A model generated the notes under the pieces. The model saw only the letters and a list, made by a program, of their open reading frames with translations. It was not told the DNA's origin and made no database searches. A program made the translations under genes and the position numbers. A stretch of 64,000 bases of DNA from JALZKA01 sp963715405 (GTDB lineage: Bacteria; Actinomycetota; Thermoleophilia; Solirubrobacterales; 70-9): NCBI GenBank assembly GCA_963715405.1, contig OY970239.1:2294001-2358000 (forward strand), read 5' to 3'. Positions 36,326-45,133 of the stretch are shown piece by piece. Numbering within the stretch: the stretch's first letter is position 1; every line of letters begins with the position of its first letter.

Positions 36326-37276
36326 ATGAAGCGCACCGTCCTCTTCCATCGTGACTACCGCCGCTTTCACGGCGGCCATCTCAAGGTCTTCGACTACTTC
36401 AACCACGTCCTCGCCTCGGACGCGTTCACCGCACAGATCGCGTTCGGCCCAAGGACGAAATGGGACGAGTCGAACCCGTGGCTTGGCTACGAGAGCTATT
36501 TCGCCCCCGACTGGCGCTCGGCCCCCGCGGACCTGTTCTTCGTCGGCGGGCGCGGGTGGGAGATGCTGGACGAGCATCCCGCCGCCTCTCCGGACACGCC
36601 TGTCTTGAACCTCGTCGCCGGCATTCGCCACGCCGACCCCAACTCGAACCGCTTCGAATTCCTCGGCCGCAAGGCGATCCGCATCTGCGCCTCGGAGGCA
36701 GTTGCCGACGCGATCCGCAGCACCGGCTTGGTGAAGGGACCCGTGATCGCGATCCCCAACGGCATCGACCTCGATGCGCTTCGCGACGTTCCCGCCGTGC
36801 CCGGGGAGGCCCGCGTTCTCGTCGCCGCGATGAAGAACCCCGACCTCGGCTCCCAGCTGGCGACGGCGCTCGAAGATAAGGGCCACGAGGTGGAGCTCCG
36901 CGCGGAGAGGCTCCCCCGGGCCGAGTACCTGGACCGGGTGCGGAGCTCGCAGGTCGCGGTCTTCCTGCCGCTCGAAGAGGAGGGCTTTTACCTGCCGCCG
37001 CTCGAGGCCATGGCTCTGGGAACGCTGGTCGTCTGTCCGGACTGTGTCGGCAACCGCTCCTTCTGCCGTCAGGACGAGACCTGCCTGGTTCCCGAATACA
37101 CCGTCCCGGGCCTATTGGCGGCCACGGAGGCTGCGCTTGCCCTTTCTCCTCCCGAAGCGGCAAGGCTGCTCTCGGGCGCACGCCGTGCGGCGGACGACCA
37201 CAGCCTCGCGGCAGAGCGGCGCGCCTTTCTGGACTTGCTCGACCGCGTCGACGAGCTCTGGGCGGAAGCGACCTGA
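36326..37276 (+). CDS. glycosyltransferase, GT-B type
   Basis: 316 residues from ATG 36326, 10 nt after member 8. MKRTVLFHRDYRRFHGGHLK start, VIAIPNGIDLDALRD between the two Rossmann halves, and a donor-domain motif LPLEEEGFYLPPLEAMALGT (EX7E type). It is not closely related to paralogues A-C. Donor and acceptor are unknown. Confidence 0.8.
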   Translation: MKRTVLFHRDYRRFHGGHLKVFDYFNHVLASDAFTAQIAFGPRTKWDESNPWLGYESYFAPDWRSAPADLFFVGGRGWEMLDEHPAASPDTPVLNLVAGIRHADPNSNRFEFLGRKAIRICASEAVADAIRSTGLVKGPVIAIPNGIDLDALRDVPAVPGEARVLVAAMKNPDLGSQLATALEDKGHEVELRAERLPRAEYLDRVRSSQVAVFLPLEEEGFYLPPLEAMALGTLVVCPDCVGNRSFCRQDETCLVPEYTVPGLLAATEAALALSPPEAARLLSGARRAADDHSLAAERRAFLDLLDRVDELWAEAT

Positions 37277-37299
37277 CCGGGTTCATCTACCCTGCCGCA

Positions 37300-38031
37300 G
37301 TGCCCAGCCGTCCCAAGAAGCTCTGGAGAAAGACCCGCCGCCGGATCCGCCGCGCGCGGCGCCGCATGGTGAAGGCACGGGTCCACGAGAGCGCCTTCAG
37401 GGTGCGTGACCGGGCCAAGTTTCGCCGTCACCGCGCGGTGGGCCCGTCCGAGTTCTTTCAGGAGAAGCGCCAGTTTCAGATCGAATTTCTCAAGCGCCAG
37501 GGGCTGAAGCCGCATCACTCATTCCTCGACGTCGGCTGCGGGAGCCTCCGCGGGGGGATCCCCGTCATCGATCTGCTCGACGCGGGCAACTACATGGGGA
37601 TCGAGGTGCGGTCCGAGGTCCTCGCCGAGGCGCGCAAGGAACTCGCCGCTTCCGGGCTCGAGCACAAACGGCCGGAGCTGATCCTCGGTGGCGACTTCGA
37701 CACGCTGGAGAGCCCCCGGCGATTCGAGTTCGCATGGGCCTTCTCCGTGCTCATCCATATGGAAGACCACATCTCCGAGGCGTGCGTGAAATGGGTTGCA
37801 GAGCACTTGAAGGACGGCGGGCGCTTTTACGCCAACGCCAACGTCGGGCCGACGCGAGACGCCATGGGCGGCGAGGGCTTTCCGGTCCTCACCCGCGAGC
37901 TCGAGTTCTACGAGTCGCATGCCGAAAAAGCCGGCCTTCACCTCACCGATCTGGGCACCCTCGAGTCGTTCGGCCACGATTTTGGCCTCGGCGGCGACAA
38001 GCACCACATGATGCGCTTCGAGCGCGCCTAG
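37300..38031 (+). CDS. SAM-dependent methyltransferase (class I)
   Basis: 243 residues. A very basic N-terminus (KKLWRKTRRRIRRARRRMVK) precedes a Rossmann methyltransferase with motif I FLDVGCGSLRGG, an acidic residue at IEVRSE and motif IV-like AWAFSVLIHMED. It could methylate a sugar or lipid of the island's product. GTG 37300 lies 6 nt after TACCCT. It shares a CTAG stop overlap with the convergent gene. Confidence 0.82.
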   Translation: MPSRPKKLWRKTRRRIRRARRRMVKARVHESAFRVRDRAKFRRHRAVGPSEFFQEKRQFQIEFLKRQGLKPHHSFLDVGCGSLRGGIPVIDLLDAGNYMGIEVRSEVLAEARKELAASGLEHKRPELILGGDFDTLESPRRFEFAWAFSVLIHMEDHISEACVKWVAEHLKDGGRFYANANVGPTRDAMGGEGFPVLTRELEFYESHAEKAGLHLTDLGTLESFGHDFGLGGDKHHMMRFERA

Positions 38032-38930
38032 CCCTGCTCGCCGGGAGGCTCGAGCGGAAGCCTTTCTGAGAGCCAGCGCAGGCGCTCGCCATCGGGGAAA
38101 GGCGGCTCCAGCTCGTCCATGAACCCCGGCACGTGTAGCCACTTTCGGTAGTGGACCTGCACCAAGTCTTCAAGCGGCATCGAGCGGGCGGGCTCGGGCA
38201 TCCTTGGGCGACGGCGCAACATGTAGTTGTAAGGGGCGCCGAGCACCTCCACGCGCTCCCAGACCCGAGCGAGGGTCACCGCAAGCGATAGCTGGTCCAT
38301 GTTGCGCTTGCCATCATCCGGAAAATGCTTGGCCTCCATCAGCAAGCGGAAGTCGCCAAGCCAGCTTGAAAAAACGCCCTCCTCGCGGCGCACGGCCAGG
38401 AGCCCGGAGTTGAAGTAGGCCCGGATCGGCGTTTCTTCGATGGTCGTCTCGACGAAGGGTCGCCCGTCCACGCCACAGATCTCGTACATCCGCTCCCAGT
38501 AAGCGTCGAGGGGGTCCTCCGGTCCGGACGAGCCGCGCTTTTTCTGCCCGACTGGCCGCGCCGCAGCTCCACCCGTGAGCTCGAGCGCCGTCGGCTCGTT
38601 GATGAAGAAGCTGTCCGTGTCGCAAAAGACCACGACATCCTCGGAGAGGTTCTCCTCGGCCCAGACGCCGGCAAAGATCTTGTTCGCGATCGGATACGAC
38701 TTGTAGTCGCGGTTAAGTCTCTCTGAATGGAACTCGGCGCCGAGGCCCTCGAGGGCGCGGATCGTCGCGCGCTCTATTCCCGTCGGCCGGCGCGGCTCGA
38801 GGCAGACGATGCGCGCCTCGGCTGCCGACCCGCCCCACCGCCGGATCGACTCGGCGAGCAGGACCGACTGCTCTTCGAGCGAGCCAGACTCGACGCAGCT
38901 GACGAAGGCGATCGACACGGGAGGACTCAT
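38028..38930 (-). CDS. GT-A-type nucleotide-sugar transferase-like protein
   Basis: 300 residues. N-terminal VSIAFVSCVESGSLEEQSVL, then VVVFCDTDSFFINEP, a DxD-like metal and nucleotide-sugar site, and AYFNSGLLAVRREEGVF, typical of glycosyltransferases that read a terminal acceptor. It is last in an eight-gene minus-strand operon starting at 45100. Donor unknown. Confidence 0.75.
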   Translation of the reverse strand: MSPPVSIAFVSCVESGSLEEQSVLLAESIRRWGGSAAEARIVCLEPRRPTGIERATIRALEGLGAEFHSERLNRDYKSYPIANKIFAGVWAEENLSEDVVVFCDTDSFFINEPTALELTGGAAARPVGQKKRGSSGPEDPLDAYWERMYEICGVDGRPFVETTIEETPIRAYFNSGLLAVRREEGVFSSWLGDFRLLMEAKHFPDDGKRNMDQLSLAVTLARVWERVEVLGAPYNYMLRRRPRMPEPARSMPLEDLVQVHYRKWLHVPGFMDELEPPFPDGERLRWLSERLPLEPPGEQG

Positions 38931-38931
38931 A

Positions 38932-39810
38932 TCAGCCGTTTGACGCCTCTAGCTTCATCTCGGCCGCGAGCGGGCCGCAGATGCGCTCGACCGTGGCCCG
39001 CTGTTCTCCATCGAGCGGCTCGAGCATCTCGGCGCCGCGCTCCGCGCCTTCCAATTCGAACGAATCCGTGCGCTTGAACACGCGGTTTGCCGATTCCAGG
39101 GGCCCGCCGCTTACGTACTCGTCGTCGAGCGCCTCGAGCCGCGGGATCTCGAGCCTGGGGCGCTCACCGATCGCGGCCTCAGCGATCTCTCCGATGATCC
39201 GCTCCGGATCGGCACAGAGCTCGTGGTAGGGGACGATGCGATCGACCATGTCCCGGCCCTGCCAGAGGCGCCGGTTCACCCCTACCCATTGCCGCGAGGT
39301 CCGCTCGGCGGCGCTTACGCCAAGCAGCTCGCGCCAGCCCTCGGGCTTGACCCCCCACCAGCCCTCTTCCGGGCCGCGGACCGCGTGCGGGTTCTCGACG
39401 TGCTTCTTGAGCAGAGAGAAGATGTTGGGCAGCGGGCGCCGGACCACGGCGACGATCTGGGCGCCGGGAAAGATCTCGCGCAGCCAGGGGACCCTGACGG
39501 TGTTGTACGGGTTCTTGAGCACGACCGCCCGGGCGTCCCCGGCGATCCCGGTCAGCTCGGCGCGAAGGTGGTCGGCGACCTCTGGCGTCGCGTCCTCGGC
39601 GCCCAGCTCGTGGCCACGGACGCCCCCGTGGCGCTGGTAGAGCGCACCGGCAGGAAACGCCTCGGGGGAAAACGGCGGATCGTCGCCCCAGTACTCCTTG
39701 CCCTCCCGCCGCACAGGATTCTCAACGCCTTCGACTTGCGTCAGGAGCCGCAGCATCAAGCTGGTGCCGGACTTCTGCAGGCCGACGACGAGGACGAGGG
39801 GCGGAGTCAC
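38932..39810 (-). CDS. sulfotransferase (island member 9)
   Basis: 292 residues. LVVGLQKSGTSLMLRLLTQV is the PSB loop; VAVVRRPLPNIFSLLKKHVE is the 3'-phosphate region. It lacks WGDKTP and the ELGY tail, so it is outside the main group. GTG 39810 follows the stop of member 10 by 4 nt; it precedes the GT-A gene by 1 nt. Confidence 0.8.
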   Translation of the reverse strand: MTPPLVLVVGLQKSGTSLMLRLLTQVEGVENPVRREGKEYWGDDPPFSPEAFPAGALYQRHGGVRGHELGAEDATPEVADHLRAELTGIAGDARAVVLKNPYNTVRVPWLREIFPGAQIVAVVRRPLPNIFSLLKKHVENPHAVRGPEEGWWGVKPEGWRELLGVSAAERTSRQWVGVNRRLWQGRDMVDRIVPYHELCADPERIIGEIAEAAIGERPRLEIPRLEALDDEYVSGGPLESANRVFKRTDSFELEGAERGAEMLEPLDGEQRATVERICGPLAAEMKLEASNG

Positions 39811-39814
39811 TAGA

Positions 39815-40777
39815 TCAACGATCTTGGCCTGCTTGCCCGGCGTCGCCGGCTTCGTAGGCGGCCGGCGTCGCGGGCTCGTAGCCGAGCTCGATCAGGAGAT
39901 CGCCCGCCGTCCGCTCGAACTCGATCAGGTCCTCCTCGGACATTCCCTCTCGCCACTTGCCGATCGCCGTCGTGTCCACCGGCTTTGTCGTCCGCTCGTG
40001 GAGGGCCATGCGGCTCTCGGCCGAGCGAGGAAGCCTGCCGCCCATTGCGGGAATGTCGCGGTCGAGCTCGGCGAGCCGGTCGGCCGATCGCTCGTGGTAG
40101 TCCAGCATCACAGGGTTCCAGGGGAGCTCGATGAACTCGCAAACCCGGCGGAGCGTTCCCTCGGGATCGCTCACGAGCCCCTCGTAGCGAAGCTCGAGGT
40201 AATGATCGACCTGAGCGCCCTGGCGCCGCGCACGGATGAGCCGCCGCTTCCAGCGCGCCGCGGCCTTGGCGATGGGCGTCGGCTTGAGCGCAAGCGTCGA
40301 GGTGCGCGAGAGGGTCACGTCCCGCCCGTCGCGGATCAGGTGGATGAAACGCGCCTCGGGAATCACCTTGGAGAGCCGCCTGATGTGCTGCGAGTAGCCC
40401 GGCGTCTTGTCGCCCCACCGCGGCTTGTCCTGCTTTTCGGCATAGAGCTCGTAGAAGGCGCGAACTACCGCCTCGGGTCCAAGCCTCGGCAGCGCGCCCC
40501 AGCGGCCGACCAGCTCATCTATCTCGAGGCCGAAGTCACCCCAGCGCCTGTGGCTCGTCAGAACCTCGGCGAGGCTTTCAAGCGTTGCTCCGTCTTCGCG
40601 CGCAGCCTCGATCAAGTTAGGAACGAAGCCGGTCTCGGGCGGCACGGCGAGCTCGGGATGCGCGTCCAGCATCAGCCGCAGGAGCGTCGTGCCCGAGCGG
40701 CCGACTCCGACGACGAACGGCACGGGCGGTCCGGGCGGGCGCCTCAGGCGCCGCGCGAGCTTGGCGAGGGCACCCAT
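39815..40777 (-). CDS. sulfotransferase (island member 10)
   Basis: 320 residues. VGVGRSGTTLLRLMLDAHPE, RWGDKTPGY, HLIRDGRDVTLSRTS, YEGLVSDPEGTLRRVCEF, LLIELGYEP near the C-terminus. Main group. A basic N-terminus (KLARRLRRPPG) precedes the PSB loop. ATG 40777 overlaps the stop of member 11 by one base (TGATG). Confidence 0.88.
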   Translation of the reverse strand: MGALAKLARRLRRPPGPPVPFVVGVGRSGTTLLRLMLDAHPELAVPPETGFVPNLIEAAREDGATLESLAEVLTSHRRWGDFGLEIDELVGRWGALPRLGPEAVVRAFYELYAEKQDKPRWGDKTPGYSQHIRRLSKVIPEARFIHLIRDGRDVTLSRTSTLALKPTPIAKAAARWKRRLIRARRQGAQVDHYLELRYEGLVSDPEGTLRRVCEFIELPWNPVMLDYHERSADRLAELDRDIPAMGGRLPRSAESRMALHERTTKPVDTTAIGKWREGMSEEDLIEFERTAGDLLIELGYEPATPAAYEAGDAGQAGQDR

Positions 40778-41538
40778 CAGTGCGGAGCGGCGACGTGGCT
40801 TTGGAGACGCTCCCAGAGCTCCAGGCTCTGCGGGGCGGCGACGCGGTCTTGCCAGCGCCCCGGATCCTCGATGGCGGTGGGATCGAAGAAGTCAGACGAT
40901 CCCGCCGGCTCGATGCCGTGGAAGGAGAGCGCGCTGCGAGCCTGAGCCTCGAGGTCGCCGCGGTCGAAGTCGACGACCGGCATCGTCCGGCGCTCGATCT
41001 CCTCCAGGAGCGCCTCGTTGTAATGGCGCCACAAGGCCTCCCATTCCGCGGGCGAAGCCACGGGACGATCCTGCTGCCGGCCTTGCTTCTGCTTGGGCGG
41101 CTTCTTCTTCGAGCGGCGGTCGAGCGAGTCCGCAACCGAAACGGGGTTCCTGATCACCGCGATGGGGAGCGGGTCGAGGTCGCGGTAGAGGTCCATGACC
41201 AAGAGCAGGCGGGGATCCTTGATCGCGACTGGGTCGTCCTCGAAGGAGTCGATGACCTCATCGCGGCGATCACGATCCCCTTGGGAGATCTCGACGCGCG
41301 AGGGAGGCTCGTACCAGGACCCGCCCGCCCGCTCGAGGATCTCGTCGTGGAGCCAGCGAAGCTCGCGGTTTTCGTGGTTTCCGCGCGCATTGAACGCGTT
41401 CCTGTATTGCCTGCCGGCGTCGTCGAGGTCGTGCGGCTTGCGCAGCCACCCGAAGCCAAGCCCGAGGTCGCGCACCACTCCGGAGAACGCCGACGTCCCG
41501 CTGCGGTGCATCCCAAGGATCGTGACGAGCTGCGGCAC
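40777..41538 (-). CDS. sulfotransferase-like protein (island member 11)
   Basis: 253 residues. LGMHRSGTSAFSGVVRDLGL is the PSB loop; AIKDPRLLL and AVIRNPVSVADSL follow. It matches the small sulfotransferases often found beside glycosyltransferases. A Lys-rich loop (RRSKKKPPKQKQGRQQ) lies in the middle. It is translationally coupled to member 10 and 6 nt after member 12. Confidence 0.8.
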   Translation of the reverse strand: MPQLVTILGMHRSGTSAFSGVVRDLGLGFGWLRKPHDLDDAGRQYRNAFNARGNHENRELRWLHDEILERAGGSWYEPPSRVEISQGDRDRRDEVIDSFEDDPVAIKDPRLLLVMDLYRDLDPLPIAVIRNPVSVADSLDRRSKKKPPKQKQGRQQDRPVASPAEWEALWRHYNEALLEEIERRTMPVVDFDRGDLEAQARSALSFHGIEPAGSSDFFDPTAIEDPGRWQDRVAAPQSLELWERLQSHVAAPH

Positions 41539-41544
41539 GGCGGT

Positions 41545-42303
41545 TCAGATGTAACCGAATTGGCTGAGCGCTGGCTCGCCCGCTTCTAAGAGCGCCTCGA
41601 TCTCGGCCGGCTCCGCCTGCTTCCAGCGCCCGGCCGACGACGAGAGCTTGACCGAGTCTCGCGCCTTGGAGAGCACCGCATCGGTGACCGGGATGCCGAG
41701 GTGGTCCAAGAGGCGTTCGCAATGGGCCGCGGGGTCGACGCAAAGGTCCTCGTAGCGGATCACGATGTGGCCGCCGGGCGAGTGTGCTTCCAGGTACTTG
41801 ATCGCCGCGAGGTTCACCCGGGACCAGAGCGCAACCGACTGGACGGGCTCGGGGGTGCCAGCCAGCTCTTCGGGCACCACCGAACGGCAGTCGTTGAGCT
41901 GAATCTGGTTCTTCGAGTAGGCCATGTCACGGCCGTCGCGGATGAGGTGTGCGGTCGGCGCGTCCGGCTCGAGCTTGGTGAGAACGGGCAGAAGGTAGGT
42001 AGTACGCGGGTTCTTCCAGCCCCACATCGCTTCGGGGGCCGGAATCCCCTCGCGCTGGTGGTCGATCGCCGCCTTGAACTCCTCGAGGAGCGCCTTCGGC
42101 GGATCCGGCACGTCGTGCGGGTCGCGCTCGGCCGCCTCGATCCACCGCGACTCGCGCACGTAGCTCTCAGAGCGCCCCTTAAGGACGGGCTTGAACGCAA
42201 GCGAGTCGAGCGCCCGGTTGCGCTCGGGGCCCAAGTACACGCCCGCCTCGATCATGACCTCGGCGATCGCGCGCGTGCCGGAGCCGCCCGTACCGAAGAC
42301 CAC
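41545..42303 (-). CDS. sulfotransferase-like protein (island member 12)
   Basis: 252 residues. VVFGTGGSGTRAIAEVMIEA has Gly where others have Arg in the PSB loop; HLIRDGRDMAYSKNQ and IRYEDLCVDPAAHCERLLDH are intact. The only canonical start is GTG 42303, without a visible ribosome-binding site. The same frame is open back to the TAG that ends the upstream GT gene (22 codons, ending GGGSEHPPPK). The relation to that gene is odd; see findings. Confidence 0.78.
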   Translation of the reverse strand: MVFGTGGSGTRAIAEVMIEAGVYLGPERNRALDSLAFKPVLKGRSESYVRESRWIEAAERDPHDVPDPPKALLEEFKAAIDHQREGIPAPEAMWGWKNPRTTYLLPVLTKLEPDAPTAHLIRDGRDMAYSKNQIQLNDCRSVVPEELAGTPEPVQSVALWSRVNLAAIKYLEAHSPGGHIVIRYEDLCVDPAAHCERLLDHLGIPVTDAVLSKARDSVKLSSSAGRWKQAEPAEIEALLEAGEPALSQFGYI

Positions 42304-42366
42304 CTTGGGCGGTGGGTGTTCGGAGCCACCCCCGAGGCGGTCCTTGAGCGATGCGAGCCCGGGGAT

Positions 42367-43209
42367 CTAGATCAGCTCCCGGTAAAACTCGGGGTCCGAC
42401 TGGATCTTGCCCCACCACTCGGCGCTGAGGGCGGCGTTGCGTTGCTTCAGGTCCTGGTTGATCTTGCGGACGGGATCGAACCGGCGGCGGATCCTCCGCG
42501 TGTATTTGTTCCGGGGCAGCCTTGAGATCACGCGGTAGCGAAGCGTACGTTCCGCGTCGTAGGCGCCGCTCTCGGCGATCACCATGCGGCCGCCGCGCGC
42601 CTCTCGGAATCCCGCACCGTGGTGGTAGACGAGGTCGTCGTAAACACCGAAGAACAACGGATGCGGGTTTTGCTTGTTCGAGCGCAGGAGCGGCTTCCAG
42701 TCGACTTCCTGCTCGTCGACTTCTTTCAGAACGCGCGCGCCGACATCCGAGACCTTGCGCCCGACGGCGTTCACCCAGTGGTGGCCGCCCTTCCGCCAAT
42801 CGCCGTCGAGCTGGCGCCAGAAGCCGACCGTCGTGAGACAGAAGCACGGGTGCGGCTGTACGTCCGAAGCTTCCTCGCGCTTGACTGCGATCAGCTTGCG
42901 GCGCGGGAGGTCCTCTGAGATCAGCCGGCCGAGGTCGGCGATCGGGAAGGCGTCGCCGTCGATGAAGAGCAGCGTGTCGCCGTCGTCCGCGTTGAACGAG
43001 ATCAGGTCGGCCAGCAGGTTGAGCTTCGTGGAGTGCTCTTTGATGTCCTCGTCGGAGGAGTAGAAGAACCGATCCGAGTGATCCGTCTCCAAATGGTTGA
43101 GGAAGGCGTAGACCTTGAAGGGCTCCGGCAGGTGGCGCTCGAGGTATGAGAGCTGAACGTCGATCCAGCGGTCGTCCTGCCAGTGGACTGTCGCGACGTG
43201 CGTGGTCAT
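42367..43209 (-). CDS. GT-A-type glycosyltransferase-like protein
   Basis: 280 residues from ATG 43209, which overlaps the stop of member 13 (ATGA). THVATVHWQDDRWIDVQLSY start; LLFIDGDAFPIADLGRLIS holds a DxD-like site; a C-terminal basic segment (KYTRRIRRRFDPVRK) follows. It ends with TAG in the same frame as member 12. The function is inferred from the DGD motif and context; acceptor unknown. Confidence 0.7.
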   Translation of the reverse strand: MTTHVATVHWQDDRWIDVQLSYLERHLPEPFKVYAFLNHLETDHSDRFFYSSDEDIKEHSTKLNLLADLISFNADDGDTLLFIDGDAFPIADLGRLISEDLPRRKLIAVKREEASDVQPHPCFCLTTVGFWRQLDGDWRKGGHHWVNAVGRKVSDVGARVLKEVDEQEVDWKPLLRSNKQNPHPLFFGVYDDLVYHHGAGFREARGGRMVIAESGAYDAERTLRYRVISRLPRNKYTRRIRRRFDPVRKINQDLKQRNAALSAEWWGKIQSDPEFYRELI

Positions 43210-44117
43210 GCGCGGGTCCCCGATTCGGTCCCGACCTCGTAGCCCAGCTCTGAGAGAAGATCGCCCGCGACCCGCTCGAACTCCGCGACGTCCTGGGCGG
43301 GCATGCTCCGCTTCCACGCGGCCACACGGTCTGTGCGTGGCGGCTCCCGCGTGAGCTTGTGCACCTCGAGGCGGGCTTCCGCTTTGAAGGCGGGGCGCTC
43401 GCGTCCGGCTGCCAGCTCGTGGCCCTCGGCGAGGTCGCGATCGATCTCCGAGAGGCGATCGCCGGCGCTCTCGTGATAGTCGAGCGTGGCGGGATCGAAG
43501 TCGAGCTCTGCGAAGTCGCAGATTCGCCGCAGCTCCGGCTCGGGGTCGGTGACGAGGTCCTCGTAGCGAACCTCCATGTAGTGCTCGGCCTCGGCGCCTT
43601 GCGTCCGGCCGATCTCGACCCGGCGCTTCCAGCGCTTCGCGTGCCGTGTGACCGTCGGGTGATCCGAGCCGCGCTCGAGCTGCGAGAGGCGGACGTCGCG
43701 CCCGTCGCGGATCAGGTGGATGAAGCGCGCTTCGGGCAGGAGCTTTGCGATCCGGCGGATGTGAAGGGCATAACCGGGGCTCTTGTCGCCCCAGCGCGGC
43801 TTTCCGCGAGAACTCGCGTAGGCGCGATAGAAGGCGCGCACCGCCTCGGTGAGCTCGAACGGCTGGATCGCCCTGAACACAGCGCGCATCTCGTCGGCGT
43901 CGAGGCCGAAGTCCGGCCAGCGGCGGTGCCCCACCAAGACGCCGGCGACCGAGTCCGCATCGGCCCCCGGCTCCTTCGCGGCGTCGATCAGCTCGGGTAG
44001 AAGCTGCGTCTCGAAGGGGATCGCGAGCTCGGGATGGGAGTCCATCATCATTCTCAAGAGAGTCGTCCCGGAGCGTGCTGCGCCGACGATGAACGGCGCA
44101 GGTGGGGCGGCCGTCAC
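43206..44117 (-). CDS. sulfotransferase (island member 13)
   Basis: 303 residues. VGAARSGTTLLRMMMDSHPE, RWGDKSPGYALH, HLIRDGRDVRLSQLE, YEDLVTDPEPELRRICDF, LLSELGYEV. Main group. GTG 44117 overlaps the stop of member 14; its own stop overlaps the next gene. Part of the eight-gene minus-strand operon. Confidence 0.88.
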   Translation of the reverse strand: MTAAPPAPFIVGAARSGTTLLRMMMDSHPELAIPFETQLLPELIDAAKEPGADADSVAGVLVGHRRWPDFGLDADEMRAVFRAIQPFELTEAVRAFYRAYASSRGKPRWGDKSPGYALHIRRIAKLLPEARFIHLIRDGRDVRLSQLERGSDHPTVTRHAKRWKRRVEIGRTQGAEAEHYMEVRYEDLVTDPEPELRRICDFAELDFDPATLDYHESAGDRLSEIDRDLAEGHELAAGRERPAFKAEARLEVHKLTREPPRTDRVAAWKRSMPAQDVAEFERVAGDLLSELGYEVGTESGTRA

Positions 44118-45100
44118 TCCTTCGAGCCCAGGCTCGCCGCGACCTCGGCGCTACCCAGCTCGTAGCCCAGCTCGGCTAGGAGCGGGCCCGCTTCGCGCTC
44201 GAAGACCTCTAGGTCCTCGGGCTTCATCTCGGTGCGCCAGACGCCGATCCGGTCAGTCCGCGGTGGCTCCGCGGTCAGCTTGTGAATACCCACGCGGCGC
44301 TCGGCCGTGACCACGCCTCGGCGCCGGTTGGACGTCAGCTCCGTGCCGGGGTCCATGTCCCGCTTGATCTCGGACATCCGCTCCTCGGCTCGCTCGTAGT
44401 AGCGGAGCATCGCGGGGTCGAAGTCGAGGCGGATGAAGTCGCAGATGCGGCGGAGCTGTGGCTCGGGATCGGTGATGAGGTCCTCGTAGCGAAGCTCGGT
44501 GTAGTGGCGGACAACCTGGCCCATCTTGCGGGTCTTCTTCACGCGGCCCCTCCAGTGGCGAGCCTGGCGCTTCGGCGGCGGGGCGTCCTCGTGCTTTGCG
44601 AGAAGCGAGAGCGTGACGTCCCGCCCGTCGCGGATCAGATGGATGAACCGAGCCTCGGGGACGACGCGGTCAACCCGGTGCATGGTCCATCCGTAGCCCG
44701 GGCTCTTGTCGCCCCAGCGCGGCTTTCCCTGTCGCTCGGCGTAGGTCCGGTAGAAGTAGCGGAGCGCCTCGGTGATCGAGAAGGGCTCGAGCTTTCCGAA
44801 GTTCTCGCGGATTTCCTCGGCCGTGAAGCCGAAGTCGCCGAACCTGCGATGGTTCACGAGCTCTGAGATCACGTTCTCCGCAGGTGAGCCTGGGCGCTTC
44901 GAAGCGTCGATGAGCTGCGGGATGAACTGAGTCTCGGGCGGGATGGCGAGCGCTGGATGGGCATCGAGCATCAGGCGTAAAAGCGTCGTCCCCGAGCGTC
45001 CGTGGCCGACGATGAACGGAGCCGGATCGAGCTTCCGCGCCTGCATCTCGAGGCGGCGCGAATGAAGGGCAGCGCGAAGCTTGCGGGCGACCGGCGGCAT
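44114..45100 (-). CDS. sulfotransferase (island member 14)
   Basis: 328 residues from ATG 45100. VGHGRSGTTLLRLMLDAHPA, RWGDKSPGYGWT, HLIRDGRDVTLSLLA, YEDLITDPEPQLRRICDF, LLAELGYEL. Main group, with a basic N-terminal helix of about 30 residues. The frame is open 100 codons further upstream, but that part crosses the purL start region and is rejected. TACCCT (45110-45115) lies 9 nt upstream on the minus strand. First gene of the operon, divergent from purL. Confidence 0.88.
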   Translation of the reverse strand: MPPVARKLRAALHSRRLEMQARKLDPAPFIVGHGRSGTTLLRLMLDAHPALAIPPETQFIPQLIDASKRPGSPAENVISELVNHRRFGDFGFTAEEIRENFGKLEPFSITEALRYFYRTYAERQGKPRWGDKSPGYGWTMHRVDRVVPEARFIHLIRDGRDVTLSLLAKHEDAPPPKRQARHWRGRVKKTRKMGQVVRHYTELRYEDLITDPEPQLRRICDFIRLDFDPAMLRYYERAEERMSEIKRDMDPGTELTSNRRRGVVTAERRVGIHKLTAEPPRTDRIGVWRTEMKPEDLEVFEREAGPLLAELGYELGSAEVAASLGSKE

Positions 45101-45133
45101 AGCCGCGAGAGGGTATTGAAGAGCCCGCGTCTG

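Noticed and set aside
42179..43327. Minus-strand frame of 382 codons over the GT-A gene
   Set aside because: Shadow frame; the overlapping frame from 43209 has a DxD motif, sensible composition and ATGA coupling.
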